Shown here one piece after another: positions 1 through 10,994 of a stretch of 64,000 nucleotides of DNA. This stretch comes from Gonapodya prolifera JEL478 (lineage: Eukaryota; Monoblepharomycota; Monoblepharidomycetes; Monoblepharidales; Gonapodyaceae), in assembly GCA_001574975.1 (NCBI GenBank), contig KQ965796.1, forward strand, positions 157,349 to 221,348, written 5' to 3'. The notes beneath the pieces are model-generated. The model did not search any database. It had not been told where the DNA came from and saw only the letters and a list, made by a program, of their open reading frames with translations. Each line of letters starts with the position of its first letter. The first letter of the stretch is position 1. The position numbers were made by a program, and so were the translations under genes.

Positions 1-478
1 GCAAAAAGCACTTCTTGGTACTGGTGCACTCTTGGACAAACCACCGCGATCCACTCATGTTATGGATTAACTACCAGCTACCAGCATTGACAGCTGCACT
101 GATGTTGCAAACTTTCACCCAGCGAAATCGTCAAGCCTTGCTCCCCAATCGGCGAGTCGTCAATCGTGATTTTTGAGTCGACTGGAAAGTCGTCAGATAT
201 GTGATGTGAGGCTATATACATAGTGTCAGGTGTTTGACAGAAGCAAGGAGTTGATGGTCGAAGGGGTTCCAGGTACATAAGATTGGACCATCCTCCCCAG
301 TATTCCACCGAACCAGACCGAGCCTCAAAACATCAACTCATCCAATTGTCAAAGCGCTCTCATTTCATGCGAGAGAACCGTCTTTCGTAAACGGTCTCAT
401 GGTGCAGGGTGTCTTCTGTGGTCTTCAAGCCCGCCACCCTTTGCTAGCTACCAGCCGACACCGCAACACCCCGCAGCG

Positions 479-2289
479 ATGAAGTATCTGGACGTCGACG
501 TGCTCGACTATCTCAACGCAAACATATCGTCACTGGACGCAGGCGATCACAAGATATACGGGAGAGTCGAGGCTTATCTGTGTGAGTGGGCGGGAACCGT
601 GGGGAGGCGGGAATGGCCGCTAGCCCGGTAGAGTGCTGGTAGTAACTCCGTACGGTGATAGGTCGAACAACGCCCGAGGACCGCAGACTGCGCAAGGAAA
701 TCGAATGCCGTTATCCTCTTCCATGCGACGGCCCAACAACACTCACAACACACATTGGAGATGCAAAGGCGGCGGACGAGACGCATCTCAATGGAGCAGC
801 TGCAACCGCTAGCATGGAAACACCGCCCACGCCGGTGTCGCCCTTCAAGTCCCCGTCGCATTCCCCAACACGTCTCCCGCCTTCGTTCCCGCAATCATCC
901 AATCCCCTCACCATCACCCAACACCCTCCCGCATCCACAACACCGACATCTCCGTCCTTTCTGCTTCCCGCCTCTCTCTCGGGTTTTCCCATCCCGATGG
1001 CTTCATCCCTGGGTGTTGCGTCGTACCCTTCTTCGTGGGGTTCGCCGCACTCGGGGTTCTCCTCGTTTGAGCGGTTCGCACCCACGTTTGGGCAAGGGAC
1101 AGCAGGCGTGTTTGAGGACAAAGGAGTTCCGTTGGACGGAGTCGACAGGGACAAGAATGCCCGAAAAACTTACTTCCTCCTCGTCGCCACGCTGAATTCG
1201 GCGTGGCCGGAGTACGACTTCAGGTAAGTTTCAGCGAGGATGGACGGGGAAAATGGTAAAGCGAAGTCCGGGGGTGGGAGTGTGTCGAGTGAGCGAGCAC
1301 CGCAAAAGGCCTCCCAGACAAAGGGGTATGCAGATGCCTGAGCCTACCACTCGCTCACATAGTCATTGCACCGTCTTTCACGATGGATCACCGATGACAT
1401 GTCCTCCGTCCCTTGCCTGCCTCAGTTCGGTCCCCCCTTCGACCTTCCTCCACCTCCCCACCCCTCTCCTACCCCACATCCGCTCGACGCTCTCATCCTC
1501 CTTCCCGCGCACACCCCGAGGTGGCGCGCTCCTGGACGCCCTCTTGGCGGCTGTGGACGAGGCTATCGAAACGGATAGCGCGGAGGGGTGGCGGTATGAG
1601 CCGGAGGGGGAGGAGGGTGATCCGTATGGCGAGGTTGGGGGATACTTGTGAGTGTCCTTGTGGGATTGGGGTGGTAGAGCCTGCGGGGTGGCGCTGGGCT
1701 GGACGTTGGTGTCAGTGGGGTGCCCGTGAAAAGAAGTGCCAGCAGGGAAGGAATCGAAGCCCTCAGGGCTAGCCTGCATGCTCGCGGTGCTCTCTGTTCC
1801 TCGCCTCCCACACTTCGAAAGCCACATGTCACACGCCACACCTCTACCCATCAGGTGGGCATTCCACTACCTCTTCCTGAACCGGCGCATACGAAAAGTC
1901 GTCTACGTCACGTTACGAGCCGCTAGGTTCGTTACTGTCCTTTTTGTAGCGTTTGTCGATCCGCCGACAAGCTCACCCGGACTAAATCACCTCCAACCCA
2001 CACCGACACGTCCTCTAGCCCCCTCGAAACACCCCAAACCCCACCGGACGCACCATACTACCCCGCTGACGCATCCACACCGCGACACCCCATATACGTG
2101 GCATCGTCTGACGACGAAGAAGAGGGCGAGCAGTTCGAGATCGAGGTCGATAGTGAGGACGATGATGACACGTACGCTCGTGGAAGAGTGGAGGAGGAGG
2201 ACGGGAAGAGAGGCGGTGGTGGGCCGATGAGGGGCAGAGTGAGAGGGGATAGGGGAAGTCCGAAAAAACGGAGGTTATCTGGTGTGTGA
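479..2289 (+). CDS. MAF1: Maf1-like repressor of RNA polymerase III
   Basis: Maf1 is the conserved brake on RNA polymerase III; it binds Pol III and Brf1 when dephosphorylated under stress. A five-exon model (479-581, 662-1223, 1363-1647, 1855-1926, 2019-2289) gives about 430 residues. The family blocks are visible in order: an N-terminal start MKYLDVDVLDYLN leading to RVEAYLC; after a long Ser/Pro/Thr-rich linker, RKTYFLLVATLNSAWPEYDF at about 203-221; an acidic DE-rich stretch with DPYGE near 310; then WAFHYLFLNRRIRKVVYV at about 318-335. The tail is highly acidic (SSDDEEEGEQFEIEVDSEDD) and ends in a basic PKKRR motif that could act in nuclear import. Intron 4 and the third-exon start are the least certain; the Maf1 segment just after PEYDF is weakly conserved here. 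The linker is the usual site of phosphorylation in this family. Confidence 0.87.
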
Positions 2290-4714
2290 TCAATCAGTGA
2301 CCGGAGTGGGAATGGTCAGGCATGCGCAGAGTAGGGTAGGTATGATGGGCGTCGCGGACGGTTTTGGATATCGTGAGGGTGTTCTGGAAGTGCGTTTTGT
2401 TGCAGATTTTGTGTTTTACGTGGGTTTGAAGGTGACAGTTTCGAAGATCAGACAAAATAGTTTATTATTGGTGATGCTTCACGTATAAAGTACCAAAGTG
2501 AAATTCGGCGACAAGGGCAGCACCAGCAATGATTACAGGTTGGATGTATTGAAGTAAAATGAGAAGGCAGGTTCCGTTCGTCACAGCAACTCCCATTCGA
2601 ATTATCACGCCGCTCCCAGCCAATGGACAAAACATGAACGACGGACTCGGTACTGTTCTGGAAAAATCACTTTCAGATCATGTTTATCGACTTGGCAGGC
2701 ACATGAGCACTTTCTGGAAGCTATGGCTCGTCACTGCCAGTACTTTGCGAACAAGCAAATGGGCCAAATAACAATGAATCTCTGCTCAGACGTGTGGGCT
2801 CGACAAAAATGTCGCAGAGTATTCTTTCCAACGCCGAAGAACCTCGATTTGGGTGACTATTGATCGCGGGAGACGCATGGAGGCCTCACAATTGCCCAAA
2901 TACTCGCTTTATTTTCAAATATAAAGGCAATCAAAGGAATCTGGATGCCTTTCCTGGGAAGTACTCAGACTGTTTTGGAGCGCGTCCCTAGGGAGCAGAG
3001 ATCACATGTTCAGTTCATGCTTACAACACCATTGGAGAGTATAAATGACTCCACGAGAGACACGTTGAACCTTTTTGTGCATCGTTGGCCAGAGCCACTG
3101 TTCCTGGCACTGTGTCTATTCCCATGCATTTCAACTTTTGGAATTGTTCCAGTTGGAACAATTCGCTTGTATTAGGACATGAGTCCGACCTACCATCATA
3201 TACTTGCCGGCGATCCAAACCACATTCTGCCCACAGTTTCCACTTTGTACATCCAGCTTGAGGCGTTCAGCGGAAATTTCCAGGCGGCTCTTCCTCAATA
3301 CATCCTTGCCATCTTCACTTGGATTGAACTTGCACTGCCAAACCTGAGAAATATTTGTCTTGGAGTGGTTCTCATATTGGAACAGAGAGGATATAATTGG
3401 ACTCATCCCTCTGTGAGCGCAACAGAAGAAATCGCTCTCGACTTGATGCGAAGGCTTTTTGCCGCTATTCCACGAAGCTGCAAAATAAAACTGGATGATA
3501 TTGAATAACGGGAGCGTTTTGCTCCAAATAACAATCACGGTCTGGCAAATACCCGTGGATGTTCGTGGAGTCGTAGATCTGCTGTAGCAGTCAGGAAGGC
3601 TCTCGCGAGTCGGGTGCGAGAGTTGGGTATGGAGACCGGAGCGGACTTGGTTCTTTGCCGTTTGGAGTGTTTTGGGCTGAGTGGTGATGGTTGGTCCCAA
3701 CATCGAAACTTTTACAATTCTGGTTCCTTTCTTCTTTAAAATTAGTTTTATGAGTCATTTGTAGTCCTCGCGACTGATTTAAAATGGCAGTGTTCGAATA
3801 TATAAAGTAAATAAGTCAAGGGGGAGTCGTGGAATCACAGCAGAACGTTAATGGGATCTTGAATTAAAGTCAGCTGGTCAACTACCTACTCATTCGTACA
3901 CCCCCTCCAATGGACAGATGCTGTACAATGAACTTACGCGAAGCAGCCACGGGCTATTGCAAGTATGTTTGCATCGCGAACTCAGGCGCTCTGGCCACGA
4001 AGGCCACAAAAAGGGTCACTTACATCAACACCGTCCTTACAAGTGGAATCCACACTAGAGAAGTCGCGCAGGATGCCATCCCACAAGTGTGAGTCTGCGA
4101 CTTTTGAGTTTGTGAGGAGGCAGGCAGACATGCTCCAAAGAAACATAGCTTGTGAAAACTCTCCACATTACACTGTACAAGTTGTGTTGAGTGTGGACGG
4201 TTTATGTGTACACTACATCTAAAGTAAGGATTCCCTCTTGTTGATTGAAATGCCTGGTTAACTCATCCAGCATGGAGCCACGTTGAGTAGCAGTTCACAA
4301 AAGAATTATGCAAGCATTACGTGGAATGCTGCTACTGCGCTCTTTCAAAAGCCCAAAGCAGAATCGTCTGCACAACCCACAGGGTTTGAAGGTTTCGTTG
4401 AAGTTTTCTCATTCAACCTGCCAGTAATTGCCTCTGAACATTACCACAGCATCGTTACACAAGTACTGAAAGGGATATCCTGCAAAAAGTCGCAACATTT
4501 GTCACGCGGGGTGTCATACCTTGAAGCTCCACCACCAGCCACGCCCTGTCATAAGAGGACTTCACAAAAAATTCCAAATAATGTCTCCCTGAAAGCGAGC
4601 ACTCTAGCCGAAAAAGAACCAAAGGAGAAGAAACTAACTATCTTTGCGGCGACATTTCGACTCGGACCGCAGCCCCACCTTTGGTCGCCAGCACTTTCTG
4701 GGCTCCACCACGGC
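2290..4714. other. Gene-poor, AT-richer stretch with possible decayed gene
   Basis: No recognisable gene. On the + strand 2945-3175 and 3179-3508 lie in the same frame and are separated by a single TAG. The second part reads as a 109-residue Leu/Ile-rich stretch with no known motif. This could be a degraded gene or a missed intron. Base composition is clearly lower in GC than the flanking Maf1 and proline-rich genes. Confidence 0.4.
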
Positions 4715-5311
4715 ATGCAGCGACACCGTCCCAGCAGCGTGAACAACCCGTACGCTCCATCTTCACACTCCCCCGACTCTTACACGTCGGACCTTCCCCC
4801 TCCCTCGCTGCACCCGGACGCACACGCTCACCCGCACTCCACGCACCCGCACCACCTCGCCTCAATGCCCCCTCCATCGTCAGAGTCGTCTTCGTCTCCG
4901 GACACTCAAACCGGCGGGTGGCAGTCGCCCGTCGCCCAGGCGTGGCAGGGCTCCGGGTCCGGGTACTCCTTCCACTCCATTCCCCCGCCCTACCAGCACG
5001 CATACCCAGACACATCTACTTCCCCTCCTCCCTCATTCTCCAAACCCGCAGCCGGCGGGATTCCCTCCCTATCTCCTCTCCCCATGTACCGCTACGTCTC
5101 CCGCAGGAAGCCCCGCTACGAGGAGGAACCCGACCCCGACCCCTTCGTCCCACCTGACCGCCCGCCCGTGCACATGATGTTCGTAATGGTCCTTGCCATG
5201 CTGGTGGCCATGGTGGTCAGGAGTGTGCTCGTCAGCGCGTTGGGTGGGTTTGACGGCGCCGCGAGGTTGAAGGATTGGGGGGCTGTGCAGGAGGTTAAGC
5301 CGGAGGAGTGA
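4715..5311 (+). CDS. Proline-rich protein with C-terminal membrane anchor
   Basis: I do not recognise the family. The proposed start (MQRHRPSSVNNPYAP) is the ATG at 4715. The frame is open further upstream to 4283, but that part is AT-richer and lacks the Pro/Ser/His bias, so I prefer the internal start. The protein has about 198 residues: a disordered Pro/Ser/His-rich region with PPPYQHAYP, a short charged segment RRKPRYEEEPDPDPF, then one hydrophobic segment HMMFVMVLAMLVAMVVRSVL near the C-terminus, with about 30 residues after it. It looks like a tail-anchored or single-pass protein with a long cytosolic disordered arm. No intron is needed. Function unknown. Confidence 0.6.
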   Translation: MQRHRPSSVNNPYAPSSHSPDSYTSDLPPPSLHPDAHAHPHSTHPHHLASMPPPSSESSSSPDTQTGGWQSPVAQAWQGSGSGYSFHSIPPPYQHAYPDTSTSPPPSFSKPAAGGIPSLSPLPMYRYVSRRKPRYEEEPDPDPFVPPDRPPVHMMFVMVLAMLVAMVVRSVLVSALGGFDGAARLKDWGAVQEVKPEE

Positions 5312-6373
5312 GGTGGACAGGGTGGGAGTGGGTGGCGGGTGGGTGTGGGGGAGTTGGGATTCGACTTGTGGGTGGGCAAGTGGGAGTGAGCGGGCTCGTG
5401 AAGTACGGACTGGGCAGGACTTGTACGGCGGTGGCCGGACTTGCGGGACTCCTGGCTCGAACCGTACGAGTGGTCCACGAGGATGAAGGAGGGCCGCAAA
5501 GGGGTAGACGTGTCGTGGGACATGGGATGAGTCAGCCGAAACGTACGCGTGGGTCCGACGAGTCGCGTCGTGGGACGTGGCGGACTTGTGTGGACGTTGG
5601 ATGTCCTGGATAGCGTGGGAGGCCGACTCATCAGGAAGAAGCTCTCCTGGTCGATACTTGCCGCTCAGGCCAAGCGGTCTCGTTCTCTGCTCTCTTCCAC
5701 TCCTCGCACCCCTTTCTCCTCGTGCTCACGCGCGGGTCCGCGGTGGGCGCGGAATGGCGACGCTGGCGTCGACCCCCGAACTGTGGAACGCGTGCTCGTG
5801 CTCGCTGGCCAGGCGCCACGACTTCCAGGTCTCGTCTCTGCCGGGGTCTCTTCCCTCCACTCAACTTTACTCCTCGTGACGCACCTGGACTCCCAACTGG
5901 CTTTTCCACTCTCGTTCCACCCTTCCCCCCCACTTACCCCCCGCCGTCGACCCCCCGGGCTTTTCCCCGCCTCCCCCTTCAACCCCCTCGGCCACCTCGA
6001 CCTTCTCCCGCAACCACCTTGCGCCACGCCCCCGAACCGAACCCCGACGCGAGCTCTTTCCACCATCGATAGACTTCATACCCAGTAGTATCATAAGAAG
6101 CATCCTCTTTTGTTCTGGTCATGGTGGATATCATTATTGTCGCATCGGAATCGGCATGTTGACACCGGCCACTGCGTCAAATTTCCCAGAAACGTAGTTA
6201 CGCGTATGTTTCTCCTTCCCGTCTCCCGTCTCCCGTCTTGTATCCACTGTGCCACACCGGCTATTCTCCCTCCCGACTTTCCAAAGACAACACTTTTTCC
6301 ATCCACCATCCACCTTTCCACCAGCCCCCATCACTCTACAACTCCCACTCCCTTCTCCCATCAGCTACTCCCC
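5312..6373. other. GC-rich spacer upstream of the first MscL gene
   Basis: Open frames exist on both strands but are only what GC-rich DNA gives by chance; none has a recognisable motif or consistent codon bias. The last 250 bp are more pyrimidine-rich (repeated CTCCC/CATCC) and probably hold the promoter and 5' leader of the MscL gene starting at 6374. Confidence 0.4.
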
Positions 6374-7469
6374 ATGTCAGACTCAGACACTACTCCCCTC
6401 CTCGCATCCACCCGTGCTGCAGGCTCGCGCGTCGTCTCGGGCGCCAGGGGGCTCTACGACGAATTTAAGGCATTCGTGCTTAGAGGAAATGTGGCCGACT
6501 TGGCGATTGCGGTTATTGTCGGTTCGTGGTGCTCGTTCTCGGCCGACGGCTTCCCTTGCTTCGATTTCCTTAACAAACAACCCCCCCCCCCCCCCCCCCC
6601 AAAGGCGCCGCATTCGGCAAAGTCGTCGACTCGGTCGTCACAGACCTGTTCACGCCCTTTGTCGCGCTCTTCACCCAACAATCGACGCTCCCCGACGCAA
6701 ACATCGTGCTCAGGCCAGGGAAGTCAGGGGCAGAGAGTTACCCAACGTTACAGCAGGCGAGGGATGATGGGGCGGTGAGTCGTCTTTGGGGATTTTTTGA
6801 CAGAGAAGTTGGGGAAGGGAATGTGGACTGATTGGTGTTTCGGGTGGTCGTTGCAGGTGACTTGGAATTGTAAGTGGACCCGCATCGACACCACAACGAC
6901 AACGACTGATAACCGCAACTGACACGTGACCACGCACGACCAGATGGAAGCTTCCTCAACGTGCTTATCTCGTTCTTCATCGTGTGCTTGATCATGTTCC
7001 TCATTTTCAAGGTTCGTCACGGTCCGCCTGCAGCCTCACTCGGCATGGTGCTTTTCGGGTTTTCATTCGTCCGACCTCACGGTCCTTCCCGCCTCTACCC
7101 CTTCCGCCCTATCCTGCCTCGACACGACTCTCCCACCACCATTACCCCGCCACGCCACCCAAACGGCACCCCCGCACCGACCGGAACGACAGTTCATCGT
7201 CTCAATCACCCCCAAACCAGCCCCCGCCGCACCGTCCGCCCTTACAACTGCGGCATGTCCTGCGTGTCTTGAGGTACGTACCCGTCGTGTTTCCTTCAGC
7301 CTCGCTCTTGTCATGCCACCAGTCTGACGCTGGGTTCCTCGCAACCACCCACACACACCCGCCCCTCCGGCCCTGAAACACACAGGACCACAAAATCGGC
7401 GCTCGGCTCTGCCCGCACTGCAAGTGGGACTTGCGCAAGAAGTTGTCGCCTGCGGAAGTCCATGTGTGA
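6374..7469 (+). CDS. MscL-family mechanosensitive channel with C-terminal zinc ribbon (copy 1)
   Basis: MscL channels form homopentameric pores that open on membrane tension and release solutes during hypo-osmotic shock. A six-exon model (6374-6521, 6605-6774, 6857-6869, 6944-7011, 7193-7273, 7386-7469) gives 187 residues with all junctions in frame. The hallmark N-terminal helix and TM1 read FKAFVLRGNVADLAIAVIVG followed by AAFGKVVDSVVTDLFTPFVA, closely parallel to the E. coli MscL core ([25 protein letters not shown]). A periplasm-equivalent loop leads to VTWNYGSFLNVLISF and TM2. The C-terminus carries CPAC (155-158) and CPHC (169-172), a CX2CX10CX2C knuckle expected to bind zinc. Exon 3 is only 13 nt. 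A paralogue lies convergently at 10995-12095. The membrane in which it acts is unknown. Confidence 0.92.
6581..6600 (+). repeat. Uninterrupted C20 tract in MscL intron 1
   Basis: Twenty consecutive C residues followed by AAAG, which is the 3' splice site of intron 1 (6522-6604). The tract serves as an extreme pyrimidine tract and is a likely site of replication slippage and of sequencing error. Confidence 0.9.
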
Positions 7470-8880
7470 GCGCGCGGGGTGTGGGTCGGGTGGGGGAGGG
7501 TCGTGTGGGGGGGAGGTGCGTGGACCAGGTGTGAGGTGTGATGGGCTGGGTTCTGACTCCTGTCAATGTTTGCGCCATGCGGCACGAGCTGGGAGCTGTC
7601 GGGGTCCTGAAACGCGTGCAATGAAGGACAGTCGTGGACTTCGTGGACTATTGTAGCCGACGGCGTGGGTGTGGGATGTTGGAGCGCGAGCGTACCAAGA
7701 CGTGGTGTGATGAAGTTCTATCAACAGTGTATATTTGGAAAAAATCAGAGTCTTTTGAACAGTGCACGCACAGCTGCGGCTCTTGGCAGGGTCGCTTACA
7801 GGCAACAGCCCAGGGTACGCGGGTCGCTGCAGCATTTGCTTTACACCTCGACTCCTTATCGCGACCCGAAAGTGACCAGCGCCACACCTTCGAAGACACG
7901 AAGCACGGCAAACGGCCACGCGCCGCGGTGTCTCGCTGCGGTTACATACTGTCCAAAACTTATTCGCATATAATGAAGCGAGGGTAGCGCTCGAATTACT
8001 GGAAGTGAATCAGCCAATCTAATTCAGATGGCAGTTTGGTGTCGCCCTCCGCTAACACCTGAAACGAAAGCAGGGGTGGACGTGGATGGCATTCTCGCAT
8101 CCCCGAGGACTAGCGGATAGTGAGCGTTATTGGCGCGGGTTGAGCGTGATCACAGAAGTACGCCACGAGACCGAGACTTTTGTGTAGCAGTATGAATTTC
8201 TTCTGTTTATTCTCCGTATTTTCGGTAATGTACCATTAGATGAACTTTGTTGGTAAAATTTTCTGGCAAATGTAACAGGTGTCGATGTCAGAGGTCCGAA
8301 AGAATTGGACCACCTGGGACTATAATACTTGGCATGCGTGTCGCTACCAGCCCAACGAGGTTCAAGGGAGTGCATGTCAATCGGCGGCCACCTGCATGAT
8401 AACCGCCAGCCTTGCTAGGGCAGAGCTCTCAGTTCAGTCTTGGTGCAGATCATACGGCTTCATGCCTCGCCTCCTTATTGCGATCCGCTAATAGTTGGAG
8501 AATCGAAATGAATGGAGACCGAAGAATTGACTCAATAGTGTGCTTCGTCAACTTTCTTGTATCACCTTCATTATTCTCCCGCAAGCTCCACTTCGAATCC
8601 AACCATGGCGAAGAAAAGCAACCCGCGACTGTAAAGGTGTCATCAGATGGTTCGATGCCGACGAGGAGACCCACTCGACGACGAATACCTCCTCCTCTCA
8701 CAGCAAACGACCCTTCCCACAGCTTACCGCTGTCCCCTCATGAGGAAATGGCAAATGCGGAAGTGATTAGGCATCCTGGTGGTCCTGGAGTGGCGATTGA
8801 TTCGTTCCAGAATAGCTCACCCGGTGTGTGTCGTCCTTCAATGTTCGACAAGTGTTTTCGTCGATCTAAAGCAGTGTTTT
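7470..8880. other. Spacer with a stray ankyrin-gene 3' fragment
   Basis: No intact gene recognised. At about 8075-8150 the sequence (GTGGACGTGGATGGCATTCT and the following 60 bp) is a diverged copy of the 3' end of the ankyrin-repeat relic at 10122-10240; it reads GVDVDGI then a stop. A small + strand open frame begins with ATG at 8604 (MAKKSNPRL) but runs out within ten codons and I cannot build a gene from it. Confidence 0.45.
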
Positions 8881-9169
8881 CGTGTCAGGTTGGAAATCGC
8901 AGGCTCCGTCCACAGTGCTGCATCGAGCGGCAATGGCGTGAGAGGTCAAAGCTTTGGCAATCACAGTGTGGCCGGGCGGGAAGCTGCAACGTCGCGAGAC
9001 TCGAGAGTCCACCAGCAAAATACTGACGGACAGGCTCTGGGGTGTCTTAGAAAGACCTTTTGTCCAACAGCGCGCTGGGAAGACTGCAGAAGAAGTGGTT
9101 TGGAATATGTTGGGCCAAGCGGGTGTCGTGGACGGCAATTCGGCGATTGCGGTACATGTCCCCCATTAA
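8881..9169 (+). pseudogene. Protein-like fragment of unknown family with one in-frame TGA
   Basis: A + strand frame reads GWKSQAPSTVLHRAAMA, a TGA, then EVKALAITVWPGGKLQRRE and onward to a natural stop at 9169 (ending VVDGNSAIAVHVPH). The amino-acid pattern (alternating hydrophobics, no low complexity) looks like real protein rather than noise. I do not recognise the family. It may be the last exon of a gene whose upstream exons lie in 8600-8880, or a relic. Confidence 0.3.
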
Positions 9170-9402
9170 CGTGTCCCCTTGGCGTCTCTTGCTTCCGCCC
9201 CTCCTTTCCAGTTCAATCTGGTACCATCTCTTCCTCGACCGCCGGCCCAGTGATCCGTTTCTCGATTCCCTCTCCTATCCCTTCCCTCCGAAGTAATATC
9301 TCTCATTGGCCTATTCTGTACGGAGAATCGTCTTGCGCTCCCCACTCGCCCTCTCAACAAACTGCTCAAGTCAATCGGCCAACTGATATCGCGACCCGCG
9401 CC

Positions 9403-10175
9403 CTCAAGCACTTCTCATCGCCGTCACATGCCCTCATTGCGGAGGCTTCTCGTGGGAATGAGTCAATCCTCAAGCATCTGTGCTATTACACGAGCGTGAA
9501 CGCATATGTCAATGGAGGAACAACCAACCCCTCGCAAAGGCAGCTAGTGGAGGTCATCTCGAAGCAGTACGCTTTTTGATTCAAGAGGGTGCCAATGTGG
9601 ACACTTGTATTGGATTGGACCCAATCTTGCAGGCAGTCACAGGCGGCCACACAGAGCTATCACGCGCTTCCTTGTTAATTTGGGGGCAGTGGACCGTATG
9701 CACTTGTGACAGCAATTGGCATGAAGCAATTGCATTTGGGTCCGGTAGTTGATTGAAGATGGAGTGCGACCCGCATTCCCGTATTACCAGTTGCTGTGTT
9801 CGGCAGCTGGAAATGGCAATTCAGCGATCGTCAATCTTCTTTTTGAACATGGCATGGTTCAAGCTTCAGAGATTGGTGATGCATTAGAACGTGCCGCAAA
9901 AAAATGGAAACGTGACTGTCGTGAGGTGCCTCCTAGTCGATCGGGGAGCTGACGTCCACCATAACGAGGACTCTTCGGTGAATTTCGCTGCGTCGCAAGG
10001 CCACGTTGAGGTGGTTCGCACTTTGATGGACAACGGAGCGGATGTGGGCGCACGAGGAGGGAGAGCGGTCCTTGAAGCCGCCCGGTTCAGTTACAGGGAT
10101 GTGCTAAAATTGATGAAGGATCGAGGAGTGGATGTGGATGGCATTCTTTTAACTGGCGGTAACAGCATGGACTAG
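9403..10175 (+). pseudogene. Ankyrin-repeat protein relic
   Basis: At least six diverged ankyrin repeats are visible on the + strand but spread over shifting frames. Examples are ALIAEASRGNESILKHL, PLAKAASGGHLEAVRFLIQE, LLCSAAGNGNSAIVNLLFEH, AASQGHVEVVRTLMDNGADV and VLEAARFSYRDVLKLMKDRG. The typical repeat core (A-A-xx-G-H-xx-hydrophobic-V-xx-L-hydrophobic-xx-G-A-x-V) is clear. Frame changes fall near 9525, 9740 and 9890, and one frame ends in an early stop near 9750. No intron model restores a single frame, so it reads as a decayed gene. The region just upstream (9160-9300) has a Leu/Pro-rich stretch with FLDRRPSD that could be the remains of an F-box, but this is weak. The final 60 bp are duplicated at about 8075-8150. 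Confidence 0.7.
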
Positions 10176-10994
10176 GGCGATTATAGGTGGTACTGACGCG
10201 GCTCGAGTTCGATCACCGAAGTGTGTGAGATGTGCGACTTTGAATGGACGATGTGGGAACTGGGAATATGCGTTTCTTCTCCAAATTTGAACGGTACAGG
10301 TTATGAATTTGTTGATAAAATAGAAATTAAAAATAATTTCCCGCACGTACGATTGCTTTTGTGGGACCGCGAAGGTCCTCGTCCATGTTGATCTGCGATA
10401 ATATACAACTCGCAACGTCCTCCGTCAAGCTTCCATCGTTTTGATTATAAGTTGAGCGTTGAAATTTTACATGGGGTGATCAGTAGTGGTAATGGTGTTG
10501 GGGGAAGGGGAGTTTCCGAGGCTGTGGTAATCACGTGGATCATGTGAATTACATCGGAGACGTTCTGCTAACTGATAAGGGTGAAGCTACGAGCTAGGAA
10601 GAAATCCCCCAGGCCTAACGACCAGCGACAGAGAGGTGGTCCGGCGTTGGACTTGAGCTGGGAGCCGTCGGAGCCTTGCGTCGTGCTTGTCGCGCGTGTC
10701 GCGCGTGTCCCGGAGAGTCCCGAAAGTGAGCAATGTAGTGACATCGCGAGCCGCGGGAAAAACAGTGGAGAGTCAAGGTTCACCCCAATGGTCCACCACA
10801 AAGGTACCCGCATAAGTAAGATATGTATTATAAGTATCTCGACCTGTTGAGGTCAATAATTAGACCTCTGATCGCATCCTCCCGCCCTCAAAGTGCTCTC
10901 GTGCGTAAAGTACACATTAAAAGTCTCACGTCTCCTCCACCTCAACCACCTCACGTCCGCTTTCACGCCCCAAAGTCACCGCGACGGGAGCAGT
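10176..10994. other. Spacer between ankyrin relic and MscL copy 2
   Basis: No gene recognised. AT-rich DNA at 10290-10345 gives way to GC-rich DNA after 10570, which contains a short direct repeat (GTCGCGCGT twice, near 10689-10706). It presumably contains the 3' end of the MscL transcript that stops at 10995. Confidence 0.35.

Noticed and set aside
3131-3703. 190-codon minus-strand frame in the 2.3-4.7 kb stretch
   Set aside because: No motif, no splice context, and it overlaps an equally plausible + strand frame; likely chance.
5549-6088. 180-codon + strand frame in GC-rich spacer
   Set aside because: Arg/Pro/Ser/Leu-rich composition equals what random GC-rich DNA encodes; open frames exist on both strands at the same place.
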